From the NCBI GenBank assembly GCA_031292515.1, contig JARLGZ010000054.1:62001-126000 (forward strand): DNA of 64,000 nt, written 5' to 3'. Below are positions 14,989 to 24,325 of the stretch, one piece after another; the stretch's first letter is position 1; each line of letters starts with the position of its first letter. Origin of the DNA: Puia sp. GTDB taxonomy: Bacteria > Bacteroidota > Bacteroidia > Chitinophagales > Chitinophagaceae. Under the pieces are notes generated by a model that saw only the letters and a list, made by a program, of their open reading frames with translations, had not been told where the DNA came from and made no database searches. The translations under genes and the position numbers were made by a program.

Positions 14989-15564
14989 TTGGCCAGCGTA
15001 TTAGTATTCGACAACTACGATTCATTCACGTACAACCTGGTGCATCTCGTTGAAAAGATCTTGCATCAGAAAGTCACCGTGGTCCGTAACGACCAGATTC
15101 CTTTGGAGGCGGTAAAAGCATACGACAAGATCATCCTCTCGCCCGGACCGGGCATCCCGGAGGAAGCAGGCCTGCTCCTGCCCCTGATCAGGGAGTACGC
15201 TCCTTCCAAATCCATACTGGGTGTTTGCCTGGGCCACCAGGCGATCGGCGAAGCATTCGGTGGCAAACTCGTCAACCTCACTAAAGTGTATCATGGGGTC
15301 GCCACCCCCATAAAACTCGCCGGGCAGGCAAAAAGCCCCCTGTTTGAAGGGCTGCCCCACAGCTTTTCGGTCGGTCGCTATCATAGTTGGGTGCTCAGCG
15401 AGGAAGGATTCCCCGCAGGGCTGGAGGTGACGGCAACGGACGAGAGCAACCTCATCATGGCGCTTCAGCATCGTACTTATGATGTACAAGGCGTACAGTT
15501 CCACCCGGAGAGCGTCCTGACGCCTGAGGGGGAAAAGATCATGCGCAACTGGTTGAAGCAATAA
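14989..15564 (+). CDS. trpG: Anthranilate synthase component II (glutamine amidotransferase), TTG start
   Basis: 191 residues supplying ammonia from glutamine to TrpE. N-terminus VLVFDNYDSFTYNLVHLVEK, oxyanion region ILSPGPGIPEEAG, nucleophile Cys79 in GVCLGHQAIGEAFGG, and catalytic His/Glu in VQFHPESVLTPEG. No ATG fits; TTG at 14989 is used, giving a shorter, weaker initiator than trpE. Its stop TAA opens a direct repeat (TAAGGCCA-type units to about 15634). Confidence 0.95.
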   Translation: MASVLVFDNYDSFTYNLVHLVEKILHQKVTVVRNDQIPLEAVKAYDKIILSPGPGIPEEAGLLLPLIREYAPSKSILGVCLGHQAIGEAFGGKLVNLTKVYHGVATPIKLAGQAKSPLFEGLPHSFSVGRYHSWVLSEEGFPAGLEVTATDESNLIMALQHRTYDVQGVQFHPESVLTPEGEKIMRNWLKQ

Positions 15565-15634
15565 GGCCAGCGCAACGAGCCATAGGAGTAAGGCCATAGG
15601 AGTAAGGCCAGCGGTTTAAGACCAGCAGTGTAAG
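15561..15634 (+). repeat. TAAGGCCA direct repeats at the trpG stop
   Basis: Four degenerate units (ATAAGGCCAGCG, GTAAGGCCATAGGA, GTAAGGCCAGCGG, TTAAGACCAGCAG) start with the trpG stop codon. The remaining spacer to trpD (15743) is purine-rich with no other feature seen. Confidence 0.6.
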
Positions 15635-15742
15635 ATGAGAAGTGTGAGACAGGAACAATGAGGGGGCGCGGGCAGTGAGGTTATGGAAATGACAAAGATG
15701 ATTTGAAAGTGATAAATATGAAATCCAGGAAATGAAAAGACA

Positions 15743-16741
15743 ATGAAAAAGATACTGCAATATTTATTCGAGCACAAGACCCTGTCCCGGCAGCAGGCCC
15801 GGGAGGCCTTGGTGAACATTTCAAGGGGCGCTTATAACGACAGCGAGATAGCGGCTTTTATCACCGTATTCCTGATGCGCAGCATCACGATCGACGAATT
15901 ACAGGGGTTTCGCGATGCCCTGCTGGAGTTGTGCGTCCGGGTCGATCTGAACGGTCACGAAGTGATCGATATCGTAGGGACAGGGGGAGACGGGAAAAAT
16001 ACCTTTAATATATCTACCCTGTCCTGCTTTATCGTGGCGGGTACCGGTCAGAAGGTGGCCAAACATGGTAATTACGGCGCCTCTTCCATCAGCGGCGCCT
16101 CGAACGTCATGGAGCAGCTGGGCTATGTCTTTAAAAACGACGCGGCAAGGCTCAACAGGGAAGTGGAAGAAGCAAATATCTGTTTCCTGCACGCTCCGCT
16201 CTTCCATCCAGCCCTGAAGGCCGTCGGCCCTATCCGGAAAAACCTGGGGCTGCGCACTTTTTTTAACATGCTGGGGCCGATGGTGAACCCCGCTTTCCCG
16301 AAGTTCCAATTGGTCGGCGTCTACAACCTTGAGATGGCGAGGGTCTACAACTACCTGCTTCAGCAGTCCGAGGGGGTATTCACCATCATCCATAGTCTCG
16401 ACGGATATGACGAGATCTCCCTGACGGGAGATGCCCGCATCATTTCCAACGAGGGCGAAAAGATCATGACCCCTGAACAATTGGGCAAACGAATGGTAAA
16501 TCCTGCCGATATTTACGGTGGGAATACGGTGGAGGAGGCGGCCAGGCTTTTTGAGAAGATATTGAAGGTGGAAGGCAGCTGGGCGCAGAACGCGGTCGTG
16601 CTTGCCAATGCAGCCATGGCTTTGCATTGTACCGGAGCCTATAAAGACTATGATGGCGCCTACGAGGCTGCCGTCGAGAGCCTGGAGAGCGGCAAAGCCT
16701 ACCGGGCCCTTCAAAAATTGATCGCTTTGCAAAAGAATTGA
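15743..16741 (+). CDS. trpD: Anthranilate phosphoribosyltransferase
   Basis: 332 residues; joins PRPP to anthranilate. Signatures: DIVGTGGDGKNTFNISTLS (PRPP loop), VAKHGNYGASSISGASNVMEQLG, FLHAPLFHPALKAVGPIRKNLGLRTFFNMLGPMVNP and HSLDGYDEISLTG. Full length. About 180 bases separate it from trpG. Its last codons and stop form the first unit of a direct repeat. Confidence 0.96.
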   Translation: MKKILQYLFEHKTLSRQQAREALVNISRGAYNDSEIAAFITVFLMRSITIDELQGFRDALLELCVRVDLNGHEVIDIVGTGGDGKNTFNISTLSCFIVAGTGQKVAKHGNYGASSISGASNVMEQLGYVFKNDAARLNREVEEANICFLHAPLFHPALKAVGPIRKNLGLRTFFNMLGPMVNPAFPKFQLVGVYNLEMARVYNYLLQQSEGVFTIIHSLDGYDEISLTGDARIISNEGEKIMTPEQLGKRMVNPADIYGGNTVEEAARLFEKILKVEGSWAQNAVVLANAAMALHCTGAYKDYDGAYEAAVESLESGKAYRALQKLIALQKN

Positions 16742-16791
16742 TTTTATAGAAGAATCGATTTTGCACAAGAATCGATTTTGCGCAGGAATTG
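16729..16791 (+). repeat. GAATCGATTTT direct repeats at the trpD stop
   Basis: Units GCAAAAGAATTGATTTT, AGAAGAATCGATTTT, GCACAAGAATCGATTTT and GCGCAGGAATTGA. The first contains the trpD stop codon. Confidence 0.65.
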
Positions 16792-16814
16792 ACAAGGACG
16801 ACATCAAGGACGAT

Positions 16815-17627
16815 ATGAATATTTTAGATAAGATAATAGCACACAAGAGGTTAGAAGTCTTTGGCCGGAAAGGGGCGCTCCCGGTGAAGGAACTGGAAAA
16901 GAAGCCCTTCTTCACGAGGACAACCTACTCTCTCCGGGAGTTTTTGACGGACCCCTCCCGGACGGGGATCATTGCCGAATTCAAACGCCGGTCCCCTTCA
17001 AAAGGGGTTATTAACGATACGGCCGATGTCGCCGAGGTGACGAAAGCCTATGCCACCCACGGGGCATCCTGTCTTTCTGTGCTGACGGACGGGTCATTTT
17101 TTGGCGGAAGTACCGGAGACCTGGAAAAGGCGCGGGTAAACGCGATCCCTATTCTCCGGAAGGATTTTGTGATCGACGAATACCAGGTGGTCGAAGCCAG
17201 GGCCATGGGCGCCGATGTGATCCTCCTGATCGCGGCTTGTCTGACACCGGTGGAAGTCAGACGCCTGGCGGCTTTTGCAAAAAGCCTGCAACTGGAAGTC
17301 CTGCTGGAAATCCATAATGAGGAAGAGTTGGGGCATATTTGTGAAGACACCAGCCTGATCGGTGTCAATAACCGGGACCTGAAGACCTTTACGGTAGATG
17401 TCCAAAGGTCTGTTGAACTCAGTGAGAAGATTCCCGAGGGCAAGATCATGATATCCGAGAGCGGTATCAGCCAGGTGGATACGATTGTACGGTTGAAGAG
17501 CTCCGGGTTCAGGGGCTTCCTGATCGGGGAGAATTTTATGAAGGACAAAGATCCCGCCTCGGCCTTTGAGAAGTTCACGGGAAAACTGAAGTCTGCGATT
17601 GCCATTGCCCCATTTTTTAACCATTAA
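16815..17627 (+). CDS. trpC: Indole-3-glycerol phosphate synthase
   Basis: 270-residue TIM barrel closing the indole ring from CdRP. Signatures: IIAEFKRRSPSKG (catalytic Lys), GASCLSVLTDGSFFGGS, PILRKDFVIDEYQVVEARAMGADVILLI, LEVLLEIHNEEEL, IGVNNRDLKTF, MISESGIS and GFLIGENFM. The start is ATG 16815 (MNILDKIIAHKR); the frame extends to 16761 but only through repeat sequence. The end lies 37 bases before trpF. Confidence 0.96.
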   Translation: MNILDKIIAHKRLEVFGRKGALPVKELEKKPFFTRTTYSLREFLTDPSRTGIIAEFKRRSPSKGVINDTADVAEVTKAYATHGASCLSVLTDGSFFGGSTGDLEKARVNAIPILRKDFVIDEYQVVEARAMGADVILLIAACLTPVEVRRLAAFAKSLQLEVLLEIHNEEELGHICEDTSLIGVNNRDLKTFTVDVQRSVELSEKIPEGKIMISESGISQVDTIVRLKSSGFRGFLIGENFMKDKDPASAFEKFTGKLKSAIAIAPFFNH

Positions 17628-17664
17628 AATTCTTTCGCCTGTCGCGAAAGACCAGGAGGGGCTT

Positions 17665-18303
17665 ATGAGAGTAAAAGTCTGCGGAATGACCCAACTTGAC
17701 CAGGTCAGGCAGCTCGATGAAATGGGAGTAGATTTTGCCGGGTTTATCTTTTACCCAAAATCCCCGCGTTATGTCGTCCGGCATCTTTCCGGCGAACAGC
17801 TCAAAAAGGCAAAGCTGAAACTGGGTAAGGTGGGGGTCTTCGTAAATGCCACCTATGATGAGGTCATGAAACAGGTCGACAGCTACGGGCTGGATATGAT
17901 CCAGCTGCATGGCGATGAGACACCGCGATTCTGTGAGCAGTTAGCAAACTACATAACGGTCATCAAGGTCTTCAGACTGGGAGAGGATGATCCGATAGAC
18001 TGGCTGATCCGGCCCTACCAGGAATCCTGTGATATGTTCCTCTTTGATACCGAAGGAGTGGGGTATGGGGGAACGGGCAAGAAGTTTAACTGGGATGTGC
18101 TGAAAGCCTCGGTGATCGATAAACTGTTTTTTCTGAGCGGGGGCATCGAACCGGGAGATGTCGGGAGGCTGAAGGTCTTCGCAAAGGAACCCGTGGCGAA
18201 GAAACTATTTTCCATAGATGTCAATAGTAAATTCGAGTTGAATGCAGGCGTAAAGGATCTCAAAAAGATCAGGACAATGCTGGATGAATTTAAGAGTGAG
18301 TAG
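17665..18303 (+). CDS. trpF: Phosphoribosylanthranilate isomerase
   Basis: 212-residue TIM barrel. Signatures: RVKVCGMTQLDQVRQL, GVDFAGFIFYPKSPRYV, GVFVNATYDEVMKQV, IQLHGDETPRFC and LSGGIEPGDVGRLK. The start is the ATG at 17665, preceded by an unusually clear AGGAGGGG about six bases upstream. Monofunctional, separate from TrpC. The final codons and stop fall in the largest GTGAGTAGT array of the window. Confidence 0.95.
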   Translation: MRVKVCGMTQLDQVRQLDEMGVDFAGFIFYPKSPRYVVRHLSGEQLKKAKLKLGKVGVFVNATYDEVMKQVDSYGLDMIQLHGDETPRFCEQLANYITVIKVFRLGEDDPIDWLIRPYQESCDMFLFDTEGVGYGGTGKKFNWDVLKASVIDKLFFLSGGIEPGDVGRLKVFAKEPVAKKLFSIDVNSKFELNAGVKDLKKIRTMLDEFKSE

Positions 18304-18420
18304 TCAGTAGTGAGTGGTGAGTAGTCAGTAGTGAGTAATGAGTAATGAGTAGTGAGTAATGAGCGGTGAATAATGAGTAGTGAGTGAATAATGAGTAATG
18401 AGTGAGTAGCGAGTGGGTGG
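18295..18420 (+). repeat. Largest GTGAGTAGT/GTGAGTAAT array, at the trpF stop
   Basis: About 125 bases built from GTGAGTAGT, CAGTAGTGAGT and GTGAGTAATGA units, dense in TGA/TAG/TAA in all forward frames. It includes the trpF stop codon. Not a CRISPR: units are 9-12 bases with no spacers. Confidence 0.85.
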
Positions 18421-18560
18421 AGGCAGTGACTAGTGATTTGAGGGTTGACAAATAAATAGAGACGAACAGACAAAAGAGACGAAGCGGAAAGACGGGGGGC
18501 TGAAGATGTCCAATCAATGAAAATGATAAAGAGAAAAAAAAAGAGAAAAAAGAGAAAAAG

Positions 18561-19802
18561 ATGACAACGACAAAAAATATTGCAGAAACCGGGACAGCCG
18601 GGAAGCCGGTCCGGAGCTACCGCTCGCCGGACGAGCAGGGTTACTATGGAAAGTTCGGCGGCGCCTTTATCCCCGAGATGTTGTATCCCAACGTGGAGGA
18701 ATTGCGTACGCGATACCTGGAGATCATGCACGAGGCCGCTTTTCAAAAAGAGTTTCGCGCCCTCCTGAAAGATTATGTCGGTAGGCCTACACCGCTCTAC
18801 CTGGCAAAACGGCTGAGCCGGAAATATAACACGAATATCTATCTCAAACGGGAAGATCTCTGTCATACCGGCGCCCACAAGGTGAATAACACGGTCGGGC
18901 AGATCCTGCTGGCGCAGCGTCTGGGGAAGAAGCGGATCATCGCGGAGACAGGAGCCGGCCAGCATGGAGTGGCCACGGCCACCGTCTGCGCCCTGAAAGG
19001 CATCGAGTGCATCGTTTATATGGGTGAAAAAGATATCGAGCGGCAGGCGCCGAACGTAGCCCGCATGAAGATGTTGGGCGCCAGGGTGATCCCCGCGGTC
19101 AGCGGGAGCAAAACGCTGAAGGACGCAACGAACGAAGCCATCCGGGACTGGATCAACAACCCGCATGATACGCATTATATCATCGGTAGCGTAGTAGGTC
19201 CACATCCTTACCCGGACATGGTCGCCCGTTTCCAGAGTGTCATCAGTGAAGAGATCAGGGTACAGCTGAAAGAGACGACCGGCAAGGAACTACCGACACA
19301 TGTAATGGCTTGTGTAGGAGGCGGCAGCAATGCGGCGGGCACCTTCTACCATTTTCTCGATGAGCTGAACGTGGAGCTGATCGCGGTAGAAGCGGCCGGT
19401 CATGGGGTGACCAGTGGCATGAGCGCCGCAACCACCCGGCTTGGCAAACCCGGCGTCCTTCATGGCAGCCGGAGCCTGGTGATGCAGACGGCCGATGGGC
19501 AGGTCGTAGAACCGCATAGTATCTCGGCCGGACTGGATTATCCCGGCATCGGACCCTTGCATGCACACCTCTATGAGAGCGGACGCGGCACTTTCCTGAG
19601 TGCAACGGATGAAGAGGCGCTTGCAGCTGCTTTTGAACTGGCAAAACTGGAAGGGATCATCCCGGCCCTGGAATCTTCTCACGCGCTGGCCGCATTGGAT
19701 CAGTTGCAACTGAACGAGAAGGATACGGTCGTACTCTGCCTGAGCGGGCGGGGTGATAAGGACCTGGCGACCTATATGCACGCTATGGGGACCGGTGAAT
19801 GA
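18561..19802 (+). CDS. trpB: Tryptophan synthase beta chain
   Basis: 413 residues; PLP enzyme joining indole and serine. Signatures: [47 protein letters not shown] (PLP Lys in HTGAHK), [56 protein letters not shown] and [11 protein letters not shown] long, repeat-derived spacer separates it from trpF. The N-terminal about 20 residues are variable. Confidence 0.97.
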   Translation: MTTTKNIAETGTAGKPVRSYRSPDEQGYYGKFGGAFIPEMLYPNVEELRTRYLEIMHEAAFQKEFRALLKDYVGRPTPLYLAKRLSRKYNTNIYLKREDLCHTGAHKVNNTVGQILLAQRLGKKRIIAETGAGQHGVATATVCALKGIECIVYMGEKDIERQAPNVARMKMLGARVIPAVSGSKTLKDATNEAIRDWINNPHDTHYIIGSVVGPHPYPDMVARFQSVISEEIRVQLKETTGKELPTHVMACVGGGSNAAGTFYHFLDELNVELIAVEAAGHGVTSGMSAATTRLGKPGVLHGSRSLVMQTADGQVVEPHSISAGLDYPGIGPLHAHLYESGRGTFLSATDEEALAAAFELAKLEGIIPALESSHALAALDQLQLNEKDTVVLCLSGRGDKDLATYMHAMGTGE

Positions 19803-20002
19803 AAGATGGGAGAACACGAGGAAGAAGATAGAGCGGAATAAGGATGCGACAAAGAAGGGATGGGCCGGGGACAAAGAGTGAGGGGGATCGTGAATAGATG
19901 TCAACAGGCGACAAAATCGGAAGAAAGAACAAAATCGGAAGAAAGAGTAACAGCGAGAGAAAGAATAATAGAAAAGAACAATAGCGTATAAAGAATGATC
20001 GT

Positions 20003-20773
20003 ATGAGCCGGATACAGCAGTTATTTGCAAAGAGCGATAAAAAAGTCCTGAACGTATATTGCACGGCGGGATTTCCTGCCCTGGACAGCACTCTTCGGGT
20101 CATGAAGGCCCTGCAGGACAACGGAGCCGACCTGATCGAACTGGGCATGCCTTACAGCGATCCCCTGGCGGACGGACCGGTGATACAAGCCAGCGGCGGC
20201 AAAGCCCTGGAAAACGGGATGACCATCGCTACCTTGTTCAGCCAGTTGAAACAATTGAGACCGGCCATCAGGGTTCCGGTGCTGCTGATGGGATATATGA
20301 ATCCCGCCCTTCAATACGGGTTTGAGAAATTTTGCAAAGATGCGGCATCCGTTGGAGTGGACGGGCTGATCCTGCCGGATCTCCCCATTTATGAGTTCGA
20401 AACGGAATACGGCGCGATCATAAAGAAATATGGGCTGGACTTTATCTTCCTGGTGACACCGGAGACTTCCGAAGCCAGGATCCGTAAAGTCGATGAACTG
20501 AGTTCCGGCTTCGTATATGCGGTATCCTCCTCTTCTATTACCGGCAAGGACAAAAATATGGACGGACAGCAGGGGTATTTCGAAAGGCTGGAGAAGATGC
20601 GGCTGAACAACCCGGTGCTCGTGGGGTTTGGTATCAAAGACCATACGACTTTTGAAACCGCCTGCAAGCATACCCGCGGGGCCATCATCGGAACGGCCTA
20701 CATACAGGCGCTTGAGAAAAATCCAGATATCGAAACGGCGACAAAACATTTTCTAACTTCTATCCTGCAATAG
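20003..20773 (+). CDS. trpA: Tryptophan synthase alpha chain
   Basis: 256 residues; releases indole from indole-3-glycerol phosphate. Signatures: YCTAGFPALDSTLRVMKAL, GADLIELGMPYSDPLADGPVIQ (catalytic Glu/Asp), LLMGYMNPALQYG, GVDGLILPDLPIYE, FLVTPETSEARIRKVDELSSGFVYAVS and PVLVGFGIKDH. It lies 200 bases after trpB across an AGAAAGAA-rich spacer. Its stop TAG opens two copies of AGATCCGGTT. It is the last trp gene before the his genes resume. Confidence 0.96.
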   Translation: MSRIQQLFAKSDKKVLNVYCTAGFPALDSTLRVMKALQDNGADLIELGMPYSDPLADGPVIQASGGKALENGMTIATLFSQLKQLRPAIRVPVLLMGYMNPALQYGFEKFCKDAASVGVDGLILPDLPIYEFETEYGAIIKKYGLDFIFLVTPETSEARIRKVDELSSGFVYAVSSSSITGKDKNMDGQQGYFERLEKMRLNNPVLVGFGIKDHTTFETACKHTRGAIIGTAYIQALEKNPDIETATKHFLTSILQ

Positions 20774-20827
20774 ATCCGGTTTCAAAGATCCGGTTCCGGG
20801 AACAGCCCGCAAGGGGGAATAAAACTT

Positions 20828-21439
20828 ATGAGCATAGTCATCGTAAAATATAATGCCGGGAATATCCAATCGGTGCTGTATGCGCTGGATAGGATCGGCA
20901 TACAGGCCGTTGTAACCGACGATCATGAACAGATACTGTCCGCCGACAAAGTCATCTTCCCGGGAGTGGGAGAAGCCAGCACGGCCATGAAGTATCTCGA
21001 AGAAAGAAACCTGGACAAGCTGATCCGCGATTTGCGACAGCCGGTGCTGGGCATTTGCCTGGGTATGCAGCTCATGTGCCGGTATAGCGAGGAAAACGAC
21101 ACCGCTTGTCTGGGGATCTTCGAAGAGGAGGTGAAGAAATTCACTCCTTCGGAAAGCCAGGTTGCCGGGGGAATAAAGGTTCCGCAGATAGGATGGAACA
21201 CGATTTACGATCTCCGGACCGATCTTTTCAAGGGCCTCGGGGATCAGTCCTATTGTTATTTCGTACATGGGTATTATGCGGCCCTGGGCGAGCATACTAT
21301 CGCGACGACCGATTATGTGCAGCCTTATAGTTCCGGGCTTCACCGGGGGAATTTCTATGGCGTCCAGTTCCACCCGGAGAAGAGCGCCGCAGCAGGGGAG
21401 CGGATACTCACTAATTTCTGCCAGGTGATAGACAAATAA
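20828..21439 (+). CDS. hisH: Imidazole glycerol phosphate synthase, glutamine amidotransferase subunit
   Basis: 203 residues; gives ammonia to HisF. Signatures: [30 protein letters not shown], nucleophile Cys in [14 protein letters not shown] (about residue 76), [19 protein letters not shown] and catalytic GVQFHPEKS. It lies 54 bases after trpA and continues the his order interrupted after hisB. Confidence 0.96.
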   Translation: MSIVIVKYNAGNIQSVLYALDRIGIQAVVTDDHEQILSADKVIFPGVGEASTAMKYLEERNLDKLIRDLRQPVLGICLGMQLMCRYSEENDTACLGIFEEEVKKFTPSESQVAGGIKVPQIGWNTIYDLRTDLFKGLGDQSYCYFVHGYYAALGEHTIATTDYVQPYSSGLHRGNFYGVQFHPEKSAAAGERILTNFCQVIDK

Positions 21440-21462
21440 TATTAAAAAGAAACAGACCCATT

Positions 21463-22581
21463 ATGCAGATCAAAGAGGCGCCCCTCGATCAGGTCCTGAA
21501 GATGAGGCAGACGGTGATGTATCCTTATCTTCCCCTCGAAGAGGTAAGGATAAAGGAGGATCCCATTGGCACGCATATCGGGTTGTACGTGGAGGAAGAG
21601 CTGGTTTCCGTGATCTCGGTTTTTGTCGAAGGAGATGAGATGCGGTTTCGGAAATTCGCCACGCAGACGCATCTGCAGCGCAGAGGCTATGGCACGCAGT
21701 TGTTCCTCCATGTCCTGAAGCTGGCGGAGACCCTGCAGTGCAGAAAGCTGTGGTGCCTGGCGCGGGTGTCCGTCAAGGGCTTTTACGAGAAATACGGGTT
21801 TAAGACCGTTGGGGATGTCCAGTACAACAAAGGCATCGATTTTATAAAAATGGAAAAGACAAGTAGCATGGAGGTGATTCCGGCGATCGATATCATCGAT
21901 GGCAAGTGTGTCCGCCTGACGCAGGGCGACTATGCGCAAAAGAAGATTTATAACGAAGACCCGTTGGAAGTGGCGAGGGAATTCGAAGACGCCGGTTTGC
22001 GGCGGCTGCATCTCGTAGACCTGGATGGGGCCAGGGAGGGAGCCGTAAAGAATTGGAAAGTGCTGGAAACGATCGCCGGCAAGACGGCCCTGGTCATCGA
22101 CTTCGGAGGAGGGATAAAGACCGCGAAGGATGTCGACATCGTGCTGAATTCGGGTGCGAAACTGGCTACGATCGGCAGCATCGCCGTAAAGAACGGCGCC
22201 GTATTCCTCGACTGGCTGCAATCATACGGGGCGGACAAATTCCTCCTGGGAGCCGATGTCAAGGGAGAGAAGATTGCCGTCGGTGGCTGGCTCGAGACGA
22301 CCGATCTCTGGGTCTATGATTTTATCGGGGACTATCTGCAAAAGGGAGTGAAACAGGTGTTTTGCACGGACGTCGGCAAGGATGGCCTGCTGGAAGGACC
22401 TTCGCTGGAGTTGTACCGGAATATCCTGGCGAAATTCCCGGGTCTGCATTTTATCGCCAGCGGGGGAGTCAGCAATATCGACGACGTTCACCAACTGGCG
22501 GAGATCGGCTGTTCCGGGGTGATCATCGGCAAGGCGATCTATGAAGGCCGGATCTCGCTGCGACAGTTGTCGGGGATCTGA
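21463..22581 (+). CDS. hisA: GNAT acetyltransferase-HisA fusion (ProFAR isomerase)
   Basis: 372 residues in one uninterrupted frame. Residues 1 to about 130 are a GNAT domain ([21 protein letters not shown] with the acetyl-CoA loop, [19 protein letters not shown]). Residues from Met136 are a complete HisA barrel: [74 protein letters not shown] and [13 protein letters not shown]. HisA isomerises ProFAR to PRFAR. The junction is FIKMEKTSS, and an ATG at 21868 begins HisA exactly, so internal initiation could also yield free HisA. Substrate of the GNAT part unknown. Confidence 0.9.
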   Translation: MQIKEAPLDQVLKMRQTVMYPYLPLEEVRIKEDPIGTHIGLYVEEELVSVISVFVEGDEMRFRKFATQTHLQRRGYGTQLFLHVLKLAETLQCRKLWCLARVSVKGFYEKYGFKTVGDVQYNKGIDFIKMEKTSSMEVIPAIDIIDGKCVRLTQGDYAQKKIYNEDPLEVAREFEDAGLRRLHLVDLDGAREGAVKNWKVLETIAGKTALVIDFGGGIKTAKDVDIVLNSGAKLATIGSIAVKNGAVFLDWLQSYGADKFLLGADVKGEKIAVGGWLETTDLWVYDFIGDYLQKGVKQVFCTDVGKDGLLEGPSLELYRNILAKFPGLHFIASGGVSNIDDVHQLAEIGCSGVIIGKAIYEGRISLRQLSGI

Positions 22582-22676
22582 GGTCCTGTATGCCTGCATT
22601 CCGCAGACCCGCAGACTGACGCATCGACGCATCGGACAGCGCGAACCATCAACCATGTATAAAAAAAGATAAGATC

Positions 22677-23435
22677 TTGCTTACAAAACGTATCATACCC
22701 TGTCTCGATATCCGGGATGGGCGCACCGTAAAAGGCGTGAATTTTGAAAATATCCGCGATGCCGGCGACCCGGTGGAACTGGGCGCCCTCTATGCCCGGG
22801 AAGGAGCCGACGAACTGGTATTCCTGGACATCACGGCTACCATCGAGAAGAGAAAGACCCTGCGGGAACTCGTGAACCGGATCGCACACCATATCAATAT
22901 CCCCTTCACGGTGGGCGGAGGGATCAGCAGCGTCGAAGACGTCTCCGTGCTGCTGCAAAACGGAGCCGATAAGATTTCCGTAAATACCTCGGCCTATAAG
23001 AGACCCTTGCTGGTGAAGGAACTGGCCAGGGAGTTTGGCAGCCAGTGCGTGGTGCTGGCGATTGATACCAGACAGGAGGCCGATGGGGAATGGTATGTGT
23101 ACCTGAACGGTGGAAGGACGCCTACCGGCCGGAAGACGACCGAATGGGCAAAGGAAGCCGTAGATCTCGGGGCGGGGGAGATCCTGCTTACTTCGATGAA
23201 CCATGACGGTACGAAGAGCGGGTTTGCCCTGGATATTACAAAAAAATTATCAGTGTCCCTGCCCGTCCCTATCATTGCATCAGGAGGAGGAGGCACGATG
23301 GAGCATTTTTCCGCTGTTTTTCAGGACGGACACGCCGACGCCGCCCTGGCAGCCAGTATTTTCCACTTCAAAGAAATTGCGATTCCGGAATTAAAAGGAT
23401 ATTTGCAGAAGCAAAAAATTCCGGTGCGTATATGA
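22677..23435 (+). CDS. hisF: Imidazole glycerol phosphate synthase, cyclase subunit, TTG start
   Basis: 252-residue barrel making imidazoleglycerol phosphate and AICAR with HisH. Signatures: [21 protein letters not shown] (catalytic Asp), [60 protein letters not shown] (catalytic Asp) and [13 protein letters not shown]. The start is TTG at 22677; no ATG fits. A five-codon mini-frame (ATG at 22655) ends just before it. Confidence 0.96.
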   Translation: MLTKRIIPCLDIRDGRTVKGVNFENIRDAGDPVELGALYAREGADELVFLDITATIEKRKTLRELVNRIAHHINIPFTVGGGISSVEDVSVLLQNGADKISVNTSAYKRPLLVKELAREFGSQCVVLAIDTRQEADGEWYVYLNGGRTPTGRKTTEWAKEAVDLGAGEILLTSMNHDGTKSGFALDITKKLSVSLPVPIIASGGGGTMEHFSAVFQDGHADAALAASIFHFKEIAIPELKGYLQKQKIPVRI

Positions 23436-23511
23436 GCGGCCAGATTTGGAAGAAGAAGGAATTACTACGGACGAAATAGGGAGTATTTGAAGTATTGTTA
23501 AAATTGACTAT

Positions 23512-24108
23512 GTGAAAATAGATTTTGAAAAATATGCCGATGGCCTTGTTCCCGCTGTTATACAGGATCATGAGACGCACAAGGTATTGATGCTGGGGTT
23601 TATGAACGGCGAGGCGCTGGAAAAGACCCGGGAGGAAGGAAAAGTTTCTTTTTTCAGCCGTTCGAAGAAACGGATCTGGACGAAAGGGGAGGAGAGTGGT
23701 AATTTCCTGCTGGTGAAGAGTATCGCCGTGGACTGCGACCAGGATACCCTCCTTATCAAGGTGGAACCCCTGGGCCCTGTTTGTCATACAGGGGCCGACA
23801 CCTGTTGGGATGAAACGAACCATAAAGAGGAATTTTTGTTCCAACTGGAGGAGGTCATCGACCAGCGCAGGTACGCTTCACCCGATGAATCTTATATAGC
23901 CCGCCTGTTTGCAAAGGGACTCAATAAGATCGCGCAAAAGGTCGGGGAAGAAGCGGTGGAAATGGTGATTGAAGCCAAGGACTCCAGTGACGATCTGTTC
24001 CTGAACGAGTCGGCCGACCTGCTGTTCCATTACCTGATCCTGCTCAATGCCAAAGGGCATACACTGCAGGAAGTGGTAAATATATTGCAGTCCCGTCATA
24101 AAGGATAA
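23512..24108 (+). CDS. hisI: Bifunctional PR-AMP cyclohydrolase / PR-ATP pyrophosphohydrolase, GTG start
   Basis: 198 residues carrying both early steps. The HisI cyclohydrolase half (about 1-105) has VLMLGFMNGEALEKT, GKVSFFSRSKKRIWTKGE, DCDQDTLLIKV and the zinc cysteines CHTGADTCW. The HisE half (about 108-198) is a MazG-like helical pyrophosphohydrolase: KGLNKIAQKVGEEAVEMVIEAK, NESADLLFHYLILL. It starts with GTG at 23512. Last his gene, completing all enzymes of the pathway within the window. Confidence 0.96.
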   Translation: MKIDFEKYADGLVPAVIQDHETHKVLMLGFMNGEALEKTREEGKVSFFSRSKKRIWTKGEESGNFLLVKSIAVDCDQDTLLIKVEPLGPVCHTGADTCWDETNHKEEFLFQLEEVIDQRRYASPDESYIARLFAKGLNKIAQKVGEEAVEMVIEAKDSSDDLFLNESADLLFHYLILLNAKGHTLQEVVNILQSRHKG

Positions 24109-24325
24109 GAGGCAGCCATCGAACAAGGATCAGGCAAAGAGAGGCAATCGGGAAAGGATCAATCAGCAAATAGTCAATCGGGGAAACGGACCGATCGGGA
24201 AACATCGGACAAAACGGATCAACCGGGAAATAGCAAACCAAAGAGAGCCGACAAAAAAATATAATCTGACAAAAGGGATAATAATAATCTAACAAAATAG
24301 ATAATAAAGAGAACAAAACAGTCTT
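24109..24325 (+). repeat. Degenerate A-rich repeats after hisIE
   Basis: Short units such as AATCGGGAAAGGATCAATC, GATCGGGAAAC and ATAATAATCTAACAAAATAGATAATAAA fill the spacer from the hisIE stop to the next ATG. No gene or terminator hairpin seen. Confidence 0.5.

Noticed and set aside
18295-18420. Array that resembles a CRISPR at first sight
   Set aside because: Units are 9-12 bases, degenerate and without unique spacers, and no cas genes are present. It is a tandem repeat.
18015-19205. 396-codon minus-strand open frame
   Set aside because: Antisense to trpF and trpB and running through the repeat array; middle section is LLTTHYSLLTT-like repeat translation.
22655-22672. Mini-frame ATG-TAT-AAA-AAA-AGA-TAA before hisF as a leader peptide
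   Set aside because: Five codons with no control amino acid and no terminator. Probably chance.
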